Shown here: positions 13,170-14,742 of the stretch, piece after piece
Layout: each line of letters opens with the position of its first letter
Numbering within the stretch: position 1 is the first letter of the stretch
Program-made: the position numbers and the translations under genes
Assembly (NCBI GenBank): GCA_003695105.1
Contig: RFIZ01000293.1
Span: 1 to 14,742, forward strand
Direction of reading: 5' to 3'
Source of the DNA: Fidelibacterota bacterium
Lineage (GTDB): Bacteria > Fidelibacterota > Marinisomatia > Marinisomatales > J089
DNA: 14,742 nt
Notes under the pieces: generated by a model
Seen by the model: the letters and a program-made list of their open reading frames with translations, nothing else
What the model was told of the DNA's origin: nothing
The model's database searches: none

Positions 13170-13532
13170 TCAGCCTTTCTGGTCGAACAACATCCCTTCC
13201 AGGTTTTTCATTTTCGCCAGTAATTCCAGCATTTCCTTGGACGGAATCTGACGAATCACTTCCCCCGTTTCCTGATCGCGCACCAAAATAACCACCCGCC
13301 CGCTGGCTTCGTCTTTGGTGAAGGACAGTTTGGTCCCCACTTTTTTCACGAAACTGTTATAGGCTTTGATCATCTTGTTCACATCCACGGCCGGTTGCTC
13401 TTTCTTTTCGCTGCCCCGGGCTTTCCCCGAGTCCGGGTCAGATCCTTTCCCGGTCGGAAAATGCACCTGAGGGGGCGATTCGGCCTGAATCGCCGCCGTG
13501 GGAACCCGTTGTATTTCCTGAATGCCATCCAT
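13170..13532 (-). CDS. flaG: FlaG family flagellar protein
   Basis: FlaG is a small protein encoded next to fliD in many bacteria; it affects filament length and stability, although its mechanism is unclear. The 120 residues comprise a variable polar N-terminal half (1-55) and the conserved C-terminal half: MIKAYNSFVKKVGTKLSFTK, SGRVVILVRDQETGEVIRQI, PSKEMLELLAKM. Length and the RDQETGEVIRQIPS core match the family well. ATG 13532 is fixed by a nearly perfect Shine-Dalgarno (AAAGGAGGT) that overlaps the fliD stop codon. The chaperone-like gene follows three bases after its stop. Confidence 0.93.
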   Translation of the reverse strand: MDGIQEIQRVPTAAIQAESPPQVHFPTGKGSDPDSGKARGSEKKEQPAVDVNKMIKAYNSFVKKVGTKLSFTKDEASGRVVILVRDQETGEVIRQIPSKEMLELLAKMKNLEGMLFDQKG

Positions 13533-13536
13533 GACA

Positions 13537-13545
13537 ACCTCCTTT
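13537..13545 (-). promoter_or_regulatory. Strong Shine-Dalgarno site of flaG
   Basis: AAAGGAGGT on the minus strand, four bases before the flaG ATG and overlapping the fliD stop codon. It is the strongest ribosome site in the window and shows that the organism uses the classical anti-Shine-Dalgarno. Confidence 0.85.
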
Positions 13546-14742
13546 ACGCAAACACTTTGGTGAGAAGGTTTTGCTGATTATCCAATTGGATCATGACTTC
13601 CTGTAATTTGGAGAATTCATCCCGCAATGTCTTTTCTTTTTTCGTCAATAACGTATCCCAGACTTCAATCCGGTCATCCAGATAGGTCATCTGATTATCC
13701 AAATTTTCCTTGGACTGGGTGATAGTGCCGTCCACTTTGGTAAAATTGTCCAGATAGTTCACGATATTGGTGGCGATACCGTCCGATGCATTGAATATAT
13801 CGGATACAAAGGTGGAATTCGCCTCCAGAGCCGTCGTCAGTTTGTCCGGATCTTTCAACGATAACTTTCCTGTATCGTCCGCTTCGATCCCGATATTGTA
13901 CAGTTTGTTGTAACTGCTGTTTCCCACTCCGGACACCGTATCCACGACATAACTTCTCAATTGGCTCAATATTCCGCGGTAGGTCAAATCATCGGCCAGG
14001 GGTCCCCGTTCATAGGTATCCGAATTGGTCAGCGTTTTCTCCCGCAGATAGTCCACCACATCATTGTAATCATCGATAAACGTCTGGATCTCATCTTTGA
14101 CTGCATCCGTATCCGCCGAGATGGTAATCGTCTCGGGAGTCGTGAATGTATCCAACAATTTGATCGTGACACCCGTGAGGGCATCGGTAAGGTTGTTGCT
14201 GTCGCGATAGAAATCCAGACCGTCCAGGGTGAAATTGCTGTTCAACCCGCTGTCCGTGGGTCCTGTCCCCACGTTCGTGATATAGCCACCGGATGTTCCG
14301 GTGGACTGGGAGCCGGAATTGACCTGCAACGCCGCCAGCAGACTATCGGCACTGTCGGTGAAATTCATCCGATAGGTATAGCCGGACCGTTCACTCCGCA
14401 ACACCAGCCGGGATTTTCCGCTCTCTTCATTCACCACCGACGCATGAACGACCTCATCACTATCGATCGTTTCGGCCGTGACGGCACTGGCCATGGCCGT
14501 ATTGATGGCATCGGCGATATCCGACAGGACACTGTCGTCCGTTTGGGAAAAGGTCGAGGCCGATACGGTAACGGATATGGACACCCGGTTGGAACTATCC
14601 GTATCGGTCGGATGCGCCACTTCAATCGAAAAGGTTTGATCGGTGGTAAATCCCGTAAAACTGGAACTGGAATCCGTATACTGCTGGGAAACCCGCGTAT
14701 CGGACACCGCCAGTTGACTGACGGTGATGGAATGGTTTCCCA
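13544..14742 (-). CDS. fliD: Flagellar hook-associated protein 2, FliD (filament cap; N-terminus outside window)
   Basis: Cap protein at the filament tip that helps flagellin subunits fold into place; exported by the flagellar system. 399 residues are visible and the frame stays open to the window edge (reading GNHSITVSQLAVSDTRVSQ at the edge), so the GTG at 14707 is not the true start and the N-terminal coiled-coil part is missing. Visible are the Ser/Thr/Asp-rich exposed domains, the GLDFYRDSNNLTDALTGVTI segment, the FliD_C hallmark (VKDEIQTFIDDYNDVVDYLR, GILSQLRSYV, YNIGIEADDTGKLSLKDPDK) and the terminal coiled coil ending LDNQQNLLTKVFA. No cysteine occurs, as usual for secreted flagellar proteins. 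flaG follows 11 bases after its stop. Confidence 0.95.
   Translation of the reverse strand, partial: GNHSITVSQLAVSDTRVSQQYTDSSSSFTGFTTDQTFSIEVAHPTDTDSSNRVSISVTVSASTFSQTDDSVLSDIADAINTAMASAVTAETIDSDEVVHASVVNEESGKSRLVLRSERSGYTYRMNFTDSADSLLAALQVNSGSQSTGTSGGYITNVGTGPTDSGLNSNFTLDGLDFYRDSNNLTDALTGVTIKLLDTFTTPETITISADTDAVKDEIQTFIDDYNDVVDYLREKTLTNSDTYERGPLADDLTYRGILSQLRSYVVDTVSGVGNSSYNKLYNIGIEADDTGKLSLKDPDKLTTALEANSTFVSDIFNASDGIATNIVNYLDNFTKVDGTITQSKENLDNQMTYLDDRIEVWDTLLTKKEKTLRDEFSKLQEVMIQLDNQQNLLTKVFA

Noticed and set aside
1..14742. rRNA, tRNA, CRISPR array or insertion sequence
   Set aside because: No tRNA-like cloverleaf, rRNA core, spaced direct repeats or transposase motif was seen on either strand.

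Overview
The window is part of a large flagellar and motility-signalling locus from a diderm, flagellated bacterium. Almost everything is read on the minus strand, so biological order runs from 14742 down to 1. One gene lies on the plus strand. Gene content (FliD, FlaG, FlgM, MotA/MotB, FlgB/FlgC/FliE, FapA, an NtrC-type activator) and two good sigma-54 promoter matches indicate a hierarchical flagellar system using both sigma-54 and, by implication of FlgM, sigma-28. GC content is moderate by eye, Shine-Dalgarno sites are usually recognisable, and GTG and TTG starts are common. The gene arrangement is not that of Enterobacteria, Bacillus or spirochetes. A deep-branching or uncultured lineage (for example KSB1/Calditrichota-like) is possible, but I cannot place it from the sequence alone.

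Layout in transcription order. (1) 14742-12264: filament-cap and late genes: fliD (cut by the window edge), flaG, a small coiled-coil protein that looks like a FlgN/FliT-type chaperone, and an unusually long FlgM. (2) 12217-8983: a small excisionase-type helix-turn-helix protein, a response regulator with a degenerate HD-GYP domain, then the stator genes motA and motB. (3) 8315-8986, plus strand: a response regulator fused to a histidine-containing DHp-like domain without an ATPase domain. Its stop codon interlocks with that of motB. (4) 8037-1215: a seven-gene signalling operon behind a near-consensus sigma-54 promoter. It holds two tandem HDOD proteins, a 90-residue CxCG protein of unknown function, FapA (DUF342), a receiver-GAF protein with a degenerate GGDEF-like end, a pseudo-receiver coiled-coil protein, and an NtrC/FlgR-type sigma-54 activator. 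A strong rho-independent terminator follows. (5) 988-1: the rod operon flgB-flgC-fliE (fliE cut by the window edge), behind a second sigma-54 promoter with a palindromic candidate activator site about 80 bases upstream of the predicted start.

How the genes may work together (inference). The NtrC-type activator probably switches on the flgB rod operon through the palindrome and sigma-54. Because it is the last gene of an operon that itself has a sigma-54 promoter, autoregulation or a second activator is implied. FlgM would hold late sigma-28 genes off until the hook and basal body are complete. The most unusual aspect is how many signalling domains here keep their fold but have lost catalytic or phosphorylation residues: an HD-GYP protein with HE in place of HD, a GGDEF without its motif, a receiver without its acidic pocket, a DHp without a kinase, and two HDOD proteins. 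They look like a non-enzymatic sensing or scaffolding module wired into flagellar assembly and stator control.
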